From JACCYQ01 sp036675565 (lineage in GTDB: Bacteria > Bacteroidota > Bacteroidia > Chitinophagales > Chitinophagaceae), in the NCBI GenBank assembly GCA_036675565.1, contig JAKFER010000096.1, positions 1-12,084 on the forward strand: 12,084 nucleotides of DNA, written 5' to 3'. How positions within the stretch are numbered: the first letter of the stretch is position 1; each line of letters begins with the position of its first letter. Made by a program: the position numbers and the translations under genes. This document shows, one piece after another, positions 5,272 to 12,016 of this stretch. The notes under the pieces are model-generated. The model was not told the origin of the DNA. It worked only from the letters and a program-made list of their open reading frames with translations, and made no database searches.

Positions 5272-5934
5272 ATGAACACAAAACAAACCATAGCAGTAAT
5301 TGGAGCTTCAGGAAATATGGGCTCTGCTATTTCAAAAAGCCTGTCAAAAGGAAACTACAGGCTGCTGCTTTTTTCTAACGAAAAAGAAAAGATGGAAGCA
5401 TTAGTAAATGAAATCAAAAACAGCCATGCTGCCGCTGATCTTGAAGCCCTGGAATGTCCTACTGATGCTTCCTGGGAAGCAGATGTAATCATCCTTGCTG
5501 TCCCCTTCCAGGCAGAAAAGGAGCTTGCTGAAAAAATCAGGGAAGTCGCCAATCAAAAAATCGTCATTAGCATTGCCAATCCGTTAAATGAGACCTATAA
5601 TGACTTAGTAACAACTCCTGATACCAGTGCAGCAGAGGAATTGCAAAAGCTGTTGCCGAATTCTAAAGTTGTGAAGGCTTTCAATACCACATTCGCTGGT
5701 GATTTTTCAACTCCCGTTATTGATGGTAAGAAGGTTGATTCTTTCATTGCAGGTAATGATGAAGAAGCGCTGCAGACAATATCTGAATTGGTAACCACAG
5801 CAGGCTTCAACCCAATCGTTGCAGGCGATTTATCTGTAAGCAGAACCCTGGAGGCCATGCAGCTTTTGCTGATCCGGTTAGGTATGAAATATAACTACAA
5901 TTGGTTAGCAGGCTGGAAAATTTTGCACAATTAA
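5272..5934 (+). CDS. NADPH-dependent F420 reductase-like dinucleotide-binding protein
   Basis: A 220-residue protein with a Rossmann fold. IAVIGASGNMG near the N-terminus is the dinucleotide loop (GxxGxxG), followed by an F420_oxidored-type arrangement: DVIILAVPFQAEKEL (the V-x-L-A-V-P strand), VVISIANPLNE, and VVKAFNTTFA, which is highly typical of COG2085 enzymes. The family oxidises or reduces F420 or, in organisms without F420, unknown acceptors such as flavins or quinones; Bacteroidota generally lack F420, so the substrate is open. The ATG at 5272 is preferred over an in-frame GTG at 5251, because the GTG overlaps the -7 promoter box. First gene of the operon; the next gene follows after 31 bases. 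Confidence 0.85.
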   Translation: MNTKQTIAVIGASGNMGSAISKSLSKGNYRLLLFSNEKEKMEALVNEIKNSHAAADLEALECPTDASWEADVIILAVPFQAEKELAEKIREVANQKIVISIANPLNETYNDLVTTPDTSAAEELQKLLPNSKVVKAFNTTFAGDFSTPVIDGKKVDSFIAGNDEEALQTISELVTTAGFNPIVAGDLSVSRTLEAMQLLLIRLGMKYNYNWLAGWKILHN

Positions 5935-5965
5935 ATAATCATTTCCAAAATATAAAACGACAATC

Positions 5966-6544
5966 ATGAAAAAAATAATGATCATTCTTTCCGCCTTCTT
6001 CTTTCTTACGGCATTCACTACACTAAATAATTCCTGGAACAATGACGATGCACATTCGCAGGTCAGTTTTACGGTAAAACATCTTGGTATTTCTGAAGTA
6101 ACAGGGACATTTAATGATTTTGACGTAAAGATCCTTGCTGCTAAACCTGATTTCAGCGATGCATCCGTTTCTTTTACCGCTAAAGTTGCTTCCATTGATA
6201 CCAGGGTTGAAGCCAGGGATAATCACCTGAAAAGCGCTGACTTTTTTGACGCAGAAAAATATCCCGAACTCTCATTTAAAAGCACTTCGATTAAAAAGGA
6301 TGCAAAAACGAATCAATACCAACTAACCGGCGACCTCACAATGCATGGCATTACCAGGCAAGTAACTGTTGATATGACATATGTTGGTTCTGTTGAAAAT
6401 CCAATGAACAAAAAACAAATAGTTGGCTTCCAGGTAACGGGTATCATTAAACGTTCTGATTTCAATTTGGGTAATGGTTTCCCATCTCCCATGATCAGCG
6501 ATGAAGTACAAATCAAAGCCGATGGAGAGTTTATCCAGGGTTAA
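5966..6544 (+). CDS. YceI-family periplasmic protein
   Basis: A 192-residue protein with an N-terminal signal peptide (lysines 2-3, then hydrophobic IMIILSAFFFLTAFTTL) and a YceI domain over the rest. Recognisable family features are the opening HSQVSFTVKHLGISEVTGTF, the central DFFDAEKYPELSFKS, the LTGDLTMHGITRQV strand pair, and the closing SDEVQIKADGEF. YceI proteins are periplasmic lipocalin-like barrels that bind long polyisoprenoid lipids such as octaprenyl quinone tails. Here it probably carries or protects an isoprenoid quinone outside the cytoplasmic membrane, fitting a redox operon (inference). Spaced 28 bases from the next gene. The length is normal for the family. Confidence 0.93.
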   Translation: MKKIMIILSAFFFLTAFTTLNNSWNNDDAHSQVSFTVKHLGISEVTGTFNDFDVKILAAKPDFSDASVSFTAKVASIDTRVEARDNHLKSADFFDAEKYPELSFKSTSIKKDAKTNQYQLTGDLTMHGITRQVTVDMTYVGSVENPMNKKQIVGFQVTGIIKRSDFNLGNGFPSPMISDEVQIKADGEFIQG

Positions 6545-6572
6545 TAACAAATCATCATCAAAATTTATAACA

Positions 6573-7040
6573 ATGAAAAAGATATTGAATGTAAATACCA
6601 GCTCCAATGCTGTTGATTTTGCCCTGCTGCTGGCAAGATTGGGGATAGGTGCATTAATGCTGGTCCATGGCATTCCCAAATTAGTAATGTTGTTAACGGG
6701 AGAGCCCGTGCAATTTCCAACGGTCCTGGGAATAAGTGCAGAATTATCATTAGGCTTCGCTGTATTTGCAGAAGTAATCGGTTCGCTTTTTTTATTGGCA
6801 GGCTTTGCCACCCGGTTGGCCGTTGTCCCATTAATTATTACCATGCTGGCAGCAGCGCTTCTTGTTCATGGTGCGGATCCATTTAGTGTTAAAGAAACGT
6901 CCCTGCTCTACCTGCTGGTTTACGTAGTGTTATTTTATGCCGGTAGTGGTAAATATTCTGTTGATTATTTATTACTCGATAACAAAGCAATCAATAAAAA
7001 ACAAGGTTCAGCATTGAACGACCGAACACTAGCATTTTAA
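6573..7040 (+). CDS. DoxX-family membrane protein
   Basis: A 155-residue integral membrane protein with four predicted helices (about 15-33, 55-77, 81-98, 109-125). The N-terminal helix LLLARLGIGALMLVHGIPKL is characteristic of DoxX/DoxD-type proteins, as are GFAVFAEVIGSLFLLAGFATRLA and the short loop HGADPF before helix 4. DoxX proteins interact with quinones or with thiol-redox partners in the membrane; the exact activity here is unknown. The ATG at 6573 is chosen because it starts right before the conserved domain and gives a normal 28-base gap; the longer in-frame reading from 6501 would overlap the end of the YceI gene. The C-terminal 25 residues are polar and cytoplasmic or periplasmic. 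Confidence 0.88.
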   Translation: MKKILNVNTSSNAVDFALLLARLGIGALMLVHGIPKLVMLLTGEPVQFPTVLGISAELSLGFAVFAEVIGSLFLLAGFATRLAVVPLIITMLAAALLVHGADPFSVKETSLLYLLVYVVLFYAGSGKYSVDYLLLDNKAINKKQGSALNDRTLAF

Positions 7041-7059
7041 AAATTCAAATTATAACGAT

Positions 7060-7710
7060 ATGAAAATAGCATTGATCGGAGCATCAGGGTTTGTTGGAAG
7101 CGCCATTTTAAAAGAATTATTGCATAGAGGACATCAGGTTACGGCCATCGCAAGAAATCCCGGAAAAATAACTTCGGAGGAAAACCTGGAATATCTTTCG
7201 GCAGATGTAATGAATGAAATAGTATTGGGCAAAGCGGTAGCAGGTCACGATGCAGTGATCAGTGCCTACAATGCAGGATGGCAAAACCCAAATCTCTATT
7301 CGGATTTTCTAAAAGGTTCGCATGCTATCCAGGGTGCTGTAAAAAATGCTGGAGTAAAGCGGTTCATTGTCGTTGGCGGTGCAGGAAGTTTGTTCCTTTC
7401 TCCCGGACAGCAAATTGTGGATACAGAAGGTTTCCCACCAGATTGGAAGCCCGGTGCCCTGGCGGCGAGAGATTATCTCGATATCATCAAACAGGAAAAA
7501 GAATTGGACTGGACTTTTCTAAGTCCCGCAGTGGAAATGCACCCTGGTACATCAGGCACCAGGAAAGGCACCTATAGAACAGGATTAGAAAGCCCCGTAT
7601 TTGATGCCAATAACAGAAGTTATATATCTGTTGAAGACGTGGCTGTTGCCATTGTAGATGAATTGGAGCGTCCTAAACATATTCAGCAACGTTTTACAGC
7701 AGCCTACTAA
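7060..7710 (+). CDS. NAD(P)-binding NmrA/epimerase-like protein
   Basis: A 216-residue atypical SDR of the NAD(P)H-binding (COG2910, YwnB-like) type. The Rossmann loop GASGFVG is at 7-13. R32 in AIARNP suggests NADP(H) preference, ADVMN marks the adenine pocket, and FIVVGGAGSL follows, with no classical YxxxK pair in the usual place. The end carries SYISVEDVAVAIVDELE, a signature of this group. Members are thought to sense NADP(H) redox state or act as reductases with unidentified substrates. Preceded by a 19-base gap and followed by a 35-base gap. Together with the first operon gene, it gives the operon two separate NAD(P)-dependent cytoplasmic proteins. Confidence 0.88.
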   Translation: MKIALIGASGFVGSAILKELLHRGHQVTAIARNPGKITSEENLEYLSADVMNEIVLGKAVAGHDAVISAYNAGWQNPNLYSDFLKGSHAIQGAVKNAGVKRFIVVGGAGSLFLSPGQQIVDTEGFPPDWKPGALAARDYLDIIKQEKELDWTFLSPAVEMHPGTSGTRKGTYRTGLESPVFDANNRSYISVEDVAVAIVDELERPKHIQQRFTAAY

Positions 7711-7745
7711 ACAGGCTGCAATTAAATACTTAAAGCCGGATCATT

Positions 7746-8321
7746 ATGAAGAAATTTTTTAGGTATGCTGCTTCATTACACCTTGCTGGCATTCACCTGG
7801 CTCGTATAGGATTAGTGGTCGTGTTAGTATGGATTGGTGGTTTAAAGGCTTTTCGTTATGAAGCAGTGGGCATAGTTCCATTTGTAGCCAACAGTCCAAC
7901 GATGAATTTTTTTTATAAGTATGATGCGCCGGAATACAAAAAGTACATGAATAAAGAAGGAGCGTATAAACCGGAAAATATAGCCTGGCACCAGGATAAT
8001 TATACCTATTTGTTTTCATATGGTTTAGGCACTGTGATTGTGCTGATCGGATTGCTCATTGCATTGTACCCGATCTTTCCGGCAGCTTCGGCTGTAGGAA
8101 GCTTTCTGGCCTTTCTTATGTCTCTGGTCACTTTGTCCTTCCTGATATCCACTCCTGAAACCTGGGTACAGCCATTGGGTGATAGCGAATTTGGCTTTCC
8201 TTATTTAAGTGCTGCGGGCAGATTAGTGATTAAAGATGTCATCATGATGGGGGCTGCAATTGTAACCATGGCGCAGGCTGCAAAAAAATATTTGCGTCAC
8301 CAGGACGCCATCAGTTCATAA
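7746..8321 (+). CDS. DUF417 (RclC/YkgB-like) membrane protein
   Basis: A 191-residue inner-membrane protein with four predicted helices (about 15-33, 92-110, 114-134, 161-179). Family marks are VWIGGLKAFRYEAVGIVPFVANSP (28-51), the FSYGLG start of helix 2, LSFLISTPETWVQP (130-143) and GRLVIKDVIMMGA (158-170). The E. coli members RclC and YkgB belong to this family; RclC is part of the rclABC operon that protects against hypochlorous acid, which gives the best external hint for the stress this operon answers. The mechanism of the family is unknown. A 28-residue insertion-like loop between helices 1 and 2, with many tyrosines and lysines, would sit outside the membrane. Confidence 0.88.
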   Translation: MKKFFRYAASLHLAGIHLARIGLVVVLVWIGGLKAFRYEAVGIVPFVANSPTMNFFYKYDAPEYKKYMNKEGAYKPENIAWHQDNYTYLFSYGLGTVIVLIGLLIALYPIFPAASAVGSFLAFLMSLVTLSFLISTPETWVQPLGDSEFGFPYLSAAGRLVIKDVIMMGAAIVTMAQAAKKYLRHQDAISS

Positions 8322-8359
8322 AAAATGAACTATGAATTTGTAAAATAAAACATTAGATC

Positions 8360-9271
8360 ATGCAAAAGACTATCAATACAGAGATGAATTGTGATATAGA
8401 AACAGGCATTTGTGAAATAACCCAACCTGGGGATCAAACCAAAGAAAAAGGTCAGAAAAAACCAGTGAAGCTATTATACTTCACTGATCCCATCTGCTCT
8501 TCCTGCTGGGGTATTGAGCCACAGTTGCGAAAACTAAAACAGGAATATGGCGATCAGTTTGACATTGAATATCGCATGGGCGGACTATTAAAAAGTTGGA
8601 GTGAATATGGGGGCAGTGATGTAAACGGTCCGGAGAGTGTTGCAAAGCATTGGGAAGAGGCAGGTGCTTATTACCAAATGCCTATTAATGGTGAAGTTTG
8701 GAATACAGATCCAATACATTCATCTTATCCACCATCAATTGCTTTTAAAGCAGCACAATTGCAGGATAAGGATAAGTCTGCGATATTTCTCCGACGCATA
8801 AAAGAGATGGTTTTCCTGGAAAAGAAAAATATCACGAGGCTCAAACACCTCAGGCAAGCTGTGGAAGATGCAGGTATGGATACCTCACAATTTGAGAGGG
8901 ATTATGAACAAAAAGCACCGGCATTATTTGAAGAAGATCTTTCAATAGCAAAAGCCTGGGGCGTAAGAGGATTTCCGACCATTTATTTTATTGATGGAGA
9001 AGACAATCGTTTCAAAGTGTATGGAAGTAAACCTTACCATGTTTATGAACAAGCATTATTAAAGTTGCTGCCAGGTGAGGTTTCTAAAAAGACACCAACT
9101 TCATTTGAAACCATTTTTGAAGGGTTTAATACTGTTACTTTAAAAGAGTTTGCTGTATTCTATGATATAGAATTAGAAGAAGCTGAAACCATCCTTCATA
9201 GGTTTGAGGAACAGAATAAGGTACAACGGATTTTGTCAGAAGCTGGCTCATTGTGGAAAATAAAAAGCTAA
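8360..9271 (+). CDS. DsbA-family thioredoxin-fold protein (FrnE/SpxH-like)
   Basis: A 303-residue protein with a DsbA fold. FTDPICSSCWGIEP (41-54) places the active CxxC at C46-C49, the FrnE/YjbH (SpxH) pattern. The helical insertion follows (about 85-195), and cis-proline P206 is in GVRGFPTIYF. There is no signal peptide, so it should act in the cytoplasm, unlike DsbA. In Bacillota, SpxH is a ClpXP adaptor that senses thiol stress; here a thiol oxidoreductase or redox sensor is more likely. Two extra cysteines, C11 and C18, precede the fold in a short CDIETGIC motif and could form a second pair. The C-terminal 50 residues look like a small winged-helix-type module. It is followed by the dioxygenase gene after only seven bases, so co-translation is likely. 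Confidence 0.88.
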   Translation: MQKTINTEMNCDIETGICEITQPGDQTKEKGQKKPVKLLYFTDPICSSCWGIEPQLRKLKQEYGDQFDIEYRMGGLLKSWSEYGGSDVNGPESVAKHWEEAGAYYQMPINGEVWNTDPIHSSYPPSIAFKAAQLQDKDKSAIFLRRIKEMVFLEKKNITRLKHLRQAVEDAGMDTSQFERDYEQKAPALFEEDLSIAKAWGVRGFPTIYFIDGEDNRFKVYGSKPYHVYEQALLKLLPGEVSKKTPTSFETIFEGFNTVTLKEFAVFYDIELEEAETILHRFEEQNKVQRILSEAGSLWKIKS

Positions 9272-9278
9272 CTAGATT

Positions 9279-10157
9279 ATGAGAAGGAATTTTATTAAAA
9301 CAATAGCAACAGGAGTATTAGGTATGACAACTTTATCAGCATTCAAAAATTTTACAAGTGGCTTAGGAGAACAGGAGCAGGTGATGCCTGTTTTATTCAT
9401 CGGTCACGGTTCACCAATGAATGGTATAGAAGATACAGCGTTTAGCCGCAGGTGGTCACAGATGGCAAAAGAAATCCCAACACCTAAGGCTGTGTTGGTG
9501 GTATCAGCTCACTGGTTCACGAAAGGAACAAAAATCACCGCAATGGACTTTCCAAAGACCATTCATGACTTTGGAGGTTTTCCTCAGGAGCTTTTCGATG
9601 TACAATATCCTGCACCAGGCAATCCGGTATTGGCAAAAGAAACTGCAGAGCTGCTTCATTCAGCAGATGTTGAATTTGACCACGATTGGGGTTTAGACCA
9701 TGGTGCATGGACAATCATAAGGCACATGTATCCCGAAGCGAACATACCAGTGTTGCAGTTAAGCATTGATTATATGAAAGGACCGCAATATCATTATGAT
9801 TTAGCAAAAGAGTTGAATGCATTGAGAAAGAAAGGTGTTCTGATTATTGGCAGTGGCAACATGGTTCACAACCTAAGGATGGTGGCCTGGGACCGGCTGA
9901 ACGACTCCGAATATGCTTATGACTGGACGATACAAATGAATAATAAGTTTAAAGAACTGATACAGTCTGGGGACCATAAGCCATTAATCAATTACAGCAG
10001 TTTAGGAAAAGAAGCAATGCTTGCTATTCCTACACCGGAGCATTACTTGCCGTTGATGTACACTTTAGGATTAAAGAGCAGCAAAGACGATGTTTCATTT
10101 TTCAATGATAAAGCAGTAGGTGGTTCATTAACGATGACATCAGTAAAGATTGGCTAA
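9279..10157 (+). CDS. DODA-type extradiol aromatic-ring dioxygenase (YgiD-like), Tat-type leader
   Basis: A 292-residue class III extradiol dioxygenase of the DODA group, which opens catechol-type rings such as DOPA. Metal-ligand histidines are visible as H43 in IGHGSPM, H78 in VVSAHWF and H141 in GLDHGAW; H197 in GSGNMVHNLR is the conserved catalytic histidine and H96 in HDFGGFP is also conserved. The N-terminus MRRNFIKTIATGVLG fits the twin-arginine pattern RRxFxK, and the domain begins only at about residue 36, so export by the Tat pathway in folded, metal-loaded form is likely; E. coli YgiD is cytoplasmic and about 30 residues shorter. Last gene of the operon; no clear terminator follows. 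Its substrate in this context might be an oxidised catechol or quinone precursor (inference). Confidence 0.92.
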   Translation: MRRNFIKTIATGVLGMTTLSAFKNFTSGLGEQEQVMPVLFIGHGSPMNGIEDTAFSRRWSQMAKEIPTPKAVLVVSAHWFTKGTKITAMDFPKTIHDFGGFPQELFDVQYPAPGNPVLAKETAELLHSADVEFDHDWGLDHGAWTIIRHMYPEANIPVLQLSIDYMKGPQYHYDLAKELNALRKKGVLIIGSGNMVHNLRMVAWDRLNDSEYAYDWTIQMNNKFKELIQSGDHKPLINYSSLGKEAMLAIPTPEHYLPLMYTLGLKSSKDDVSFFNDKAVGGSLTMTSVKIG

Positions 10158-10316
10158 TGAATATGAGTATCTGATAATTCTTTCCATCATTATAAATTGT
10201 ATAAGGATAGTTTAACACGGGCTAGATTTGAATGATTGTTTCAATATTTATTAACTATTTCAAACTCTTCATATACCCGTATCCGTTACTTCCAAGAGTC
10301 TACATCCAACCCTAGT
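10158..10316. other. Intergenic stretch after the operon
   Basis: No gene, clear hairpin terminator or promoter is seen between the dioxygenase stop codon and the second interspersed repeat. The short reading frame crossing 10236-10427 has no protein-like pattern and runs through the repeat, so I do not call it. The gap without a gene continues to 10681 and is described in the next three entries. Confidence 0.6.
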
Positions 10317-10466
10317 GCTCTACCTCCTACCCCATTTTCCTCATGCCTGGCTTCGGATCAGCGGCTAGAAACCTTTCCATCCGGATTAAACTTTCATTAC
10401 AAACCTATTAAAAAAATTTGCGTGTAAACACGGTATGCCAGGTAAAAGTTAGTGCCAATTTGGTTA
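10317..10466 (+). repeat. Interspersed repeat, copy 2
   Basis: The core 10421-10466 is nearly identical to 2364-2410, with one base missing after TAGTGCC, and contains the CGTGTAAACACG hairpin. Upstream similarity includes ATCCGGAT (10379-10386), GATCAG and CTCCTACCCC, back to about 10317. Unlike copy 1, no response-regulator fragment follows. Same orientation as copy 1. Confidence 0.6.
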
Positions 10467-10551
10467 GCTCAGGGTGACAAATTCCACGATATCATCGGTA
10501 TTGGGCAAGATTACAAGTTTAATGTTTAAAGTTTAGGGCCTGTTATTAGAA

Positions 10552-10612
10552 AGGTTTAGTTGTTTAGGTTTTGAGTTGTTTAGCTAAACGATTAAACCTC
10601 TAATCAACTCAA
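10552..10612. other. Nested inverted and direct repeats upstream of the VOC gene
   Basis: TTGAGTTG (10571-10578) pairs with CAACTCAA (10605-10612), AGGTTTA (10552-10558) with TAAACCT (10593-10599), and GTTTAGCTAAAC (10578-10589) is a perfect 12-bp palindrome. AGTTGTTTAG occurs twice, 16 bases apart (10558 and 10574). The alternatives are mutually exclusive folds. It may be a terminator or attenuator, a multi-site operator for the promoter just downstream, or an end of a decayed element. Confidence 0.45.
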
Positions 10613-10618
10613 CAATCC

Positions 10619-10648
10619 TTGTATACAAGTTTAAGATGATTAGTTTTG
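10619..10648 (+). promoter_or_regulatory. Promoter of the VOC-family gene
   Basis: TTG (10619-10621) and the exact -7 box TAGTTTTG (10641-10648) are 19 bp apart, a good Bacteroidota promoter. The start site would be at about 10655, giving a leader of about 27 nt. No TTGAC dyad of the neighbouring regulon is present. Confidence 0.6.
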
Positions 10649-10681
10649 CTGATTCTTCAACCATTATCATTTTAATTCTAC

Positions 10682-11047
10682 ATGATGACCAATACAGAAA
10701 CAGCAAAAAAATTAAGACATGAGCAGGTACAATACATTGAATTTCTTTCAAAAGATATACAACTTGCCAGGGCGTTTTATTCAACCTGTTTCGGTTGGAA
10801 ATTCACTGATTACGGACCTGGTTACACCGCATTTGAAGGAGACTTTGTTGATGGTGGATTTACAACAGGTGAACCGGTTAAGGGATCTGTTTTAGTAATT
10901 CTTTATTCTGATGATATTGATACAACTAAGCACAAGGTTGAAAAGGCCGGCGGTATAATCACAAAAGATATATTTACTTTTCCTGGTGGCAAGCGATTTC
11001 ATTTTACTGATCCCGATGGTTATGAACTCGCCGTATGGTCGGAATAA
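10682..11047 (+). CDS. VOC-superfamily (glyoxalase/bleomycin-resistance fold) protein
   Basis: A 121-residue single-domain protein with the paired beta-alpha-beta-beta-beta fold of the vicinal oxygen chelate superfamily. Visible family marks are HEQVQYIEFLSKDIQLARAFYSTCFGW in the first half (H13 and the F-Y...F-G-W pattern) and VEKAGGIIT...FHFTDPDGYELAVWSE in the second, with E115 near the end as the usual metal ligand. It belongs to the group often annotated as VOC family protein of unknown substrate; glyoxalase, dioxygenase or resistance activity cannot be told apart. The start may be the ATG at 10682 or the adjacent one at 10685. It has its own promoter and is not part of the upstream operon. 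Confidence 0.88.
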   Translation: MMTNTETAKKLRHEQVQYIEFLSKDIQLARAFYSTCFGWKFTDYGPGYTAFEGDFVDGGFTTGEPVKGSVLVILYSDDIDTTKHKVEKAGGIITKDIFTFPGGKRFHFTDPDGYELAVWSE

Positions 11048-11084
11048 AAATTACCGATTTCGTGATTCTCATAACCTTCAGAAG

Positions 11085-11427
11085 TCATTTTTTCTTCTTT
11101 GAGGATTTTGCAAATTTATTAAAATCAAGACAGCAGTTTATCCAGTAGTTAAATTCTTCTTCTGTTTTCATTGCTGACTGTTCTACCAATATACAACCAT
11201 TCATGGGACGCCTGGTAAATTCCATATTATGGCAGCCTTTTTTCTTAAGCAATGTTTGTTCTATGGGTCGTATCAATTCGGCACATCATTTCATCTTTAG
11301 AAACTCCAACACACATTTTATCATTTACCATAAATGTTAACCCACCCATCATTTTCTTTTCTTTCACTGCTGATAAACCGAATGGTCGTTTGCGAATACG
11401 GCTGGCAAATCTTTCATCAAATTTCAT
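11085..11427 (-). pseudogene. TfoX N-terminal-domain protein, broken by a frameshift
   Basis: Two overlapping minus-strand frames together make one TfoX_N domain of normal length, about 114 residues. The upstream frame (11427 down to about 11252) starts MKFDERFASRIRKR and includes KKMMGGLTFMVNDKMCVGVSKDEMMCRID, the diagnostic first half. The downstream frame (about 11270 down to 11085) carries GCHNMEFTRRPMNGCILV and the C-terminal helix, the second half. The joint lies at about 11257-11270, where dropping one base gives a continuous reading through CRIDT-PIEQTLL. The upstream frame otherwise ends at a stop soon after. A single-base insertion, or a sequencing error, explains it. The family is small and its function in Bacteroidota is unclear; the name comes from competence regulator TfoX. 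Convergent with the VOC gene. Confidence 0.8.
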
Positions 11428-11622
11428 CTATAATAATTTATTTTTATTAAGTTAATATCGCTTTTACACAAACCTTGTTTTGCTTTTCAATATTTCATAA
11501 AACTTCTTTGCTATTATCCCATTGCACTCCGGCTATCCTCATCCTTTTTGTTTGATCATTGGAAATAAACCGCTATTGACTTTATAAAATTTCATCCTGT
11601 TACCAACAACTATGTGTAATAT
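11428..11622. other. Intergenic stretch between TfoX-like and SusD remnants
   Basis: AT-rich sequence with no coding pattern, tRNA-like fold or clear promoter that I can see. It presumably holds the promoter of the minus-strand TfoX-like gene, but no exact TAnnTTTG box is found there (the closest on that strand reads AAGGTTTG, at 11477-11484). Confidence 0.4.
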
Positions 11623-11687
11623 AAAAAACGCCCTCATCCAACAGCTAACCAATGATTAATGAAACTGAAAAGACGGGACGTTTTTTT
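11623..11687 (-). terminator. Long-loop hairpin terminator after the SusD remnant
   Basis: AAAAAACG-CCC (11623-11633) pairs with GGG-ACGTTTTTT (about 11675-11686) with one mismatch, around a loop of about 40 nt. On the minus strand it ends in a U run, 15 bases beyond the SusD-fragment stop. The plus-strand T run (11681-11687) makes it potentially bidirectional. Confidence 0.65.
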
Positions 11688-11701
11688 CCTGCGTTTGTTA
11701 C

Positions 11702-12016
11702 TTACCGCTGATTCTGTTCAACCAATTGATTAACTAAAACTTCAGCATTCGGAATATACATAGTGTACCTGGGATCATTGGGAGGCAATGTATACTGCTG
11801 ACCCTTAACATTCCTTGTTAGCGTTACGGCAAACCGGAGATCAAGATTTAGCCTGCATAAATCGGTCCACCTTAAATTTCTGCCTAGTAATAGCTTTCTT
11901 CTTTCCTGCAGGATAATCTGCAAAGCTTCTTCCTGTGTATTAGCTGTAAAAGGAACAAAAGTGCCGGTTTTCCAGCGGGTAATCATTAATGTATTCAAAT
12001 CGGCGATTGTTGTACA
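11702..12016 (-). pseudogene. C-terminal fragment of a SusD/RagB-family outer-membrane lipoprotein
   Basis: The open minus-strand frame of about 105 residues reads IADLNTLMITRWKTGTFVPF, then a stretch with LQIILQERRKLLLGRNLRWTDLCRLN, then FAVTLTRNVKGQQYTLPPNDPRYTMYIPNAEV, which is the recognisable C-terminal end of SusD proteins (the usual ERRKEL.FRG.RW.DL.R pattern and the PPND.R...IP.AE ending). Whole SusD proteins have about 450-600 residues, so at least three quarters are missing. An in-frame TGA at 12017-12019 closes the frame upstream, and the next 65 bases to the window edge do not resume a clear SusD frame. It is probably a pseudogene; a frameshift with more of the gene beyond the window cannot be excluded. 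Confidence 0.85.

Noticed and set aside
6323..6844. A 173-codon minus-strand ORF across the YceI-DoxX junction.
   Set aside because: Antisense to two well-recognised genes; its composition has no protein-like pattern.
10236..10427. A 63-codon plus-strand ORF after the operon.
   Set aside because: No domain or leader pattern, and its end lies inside the interspersed repeat.
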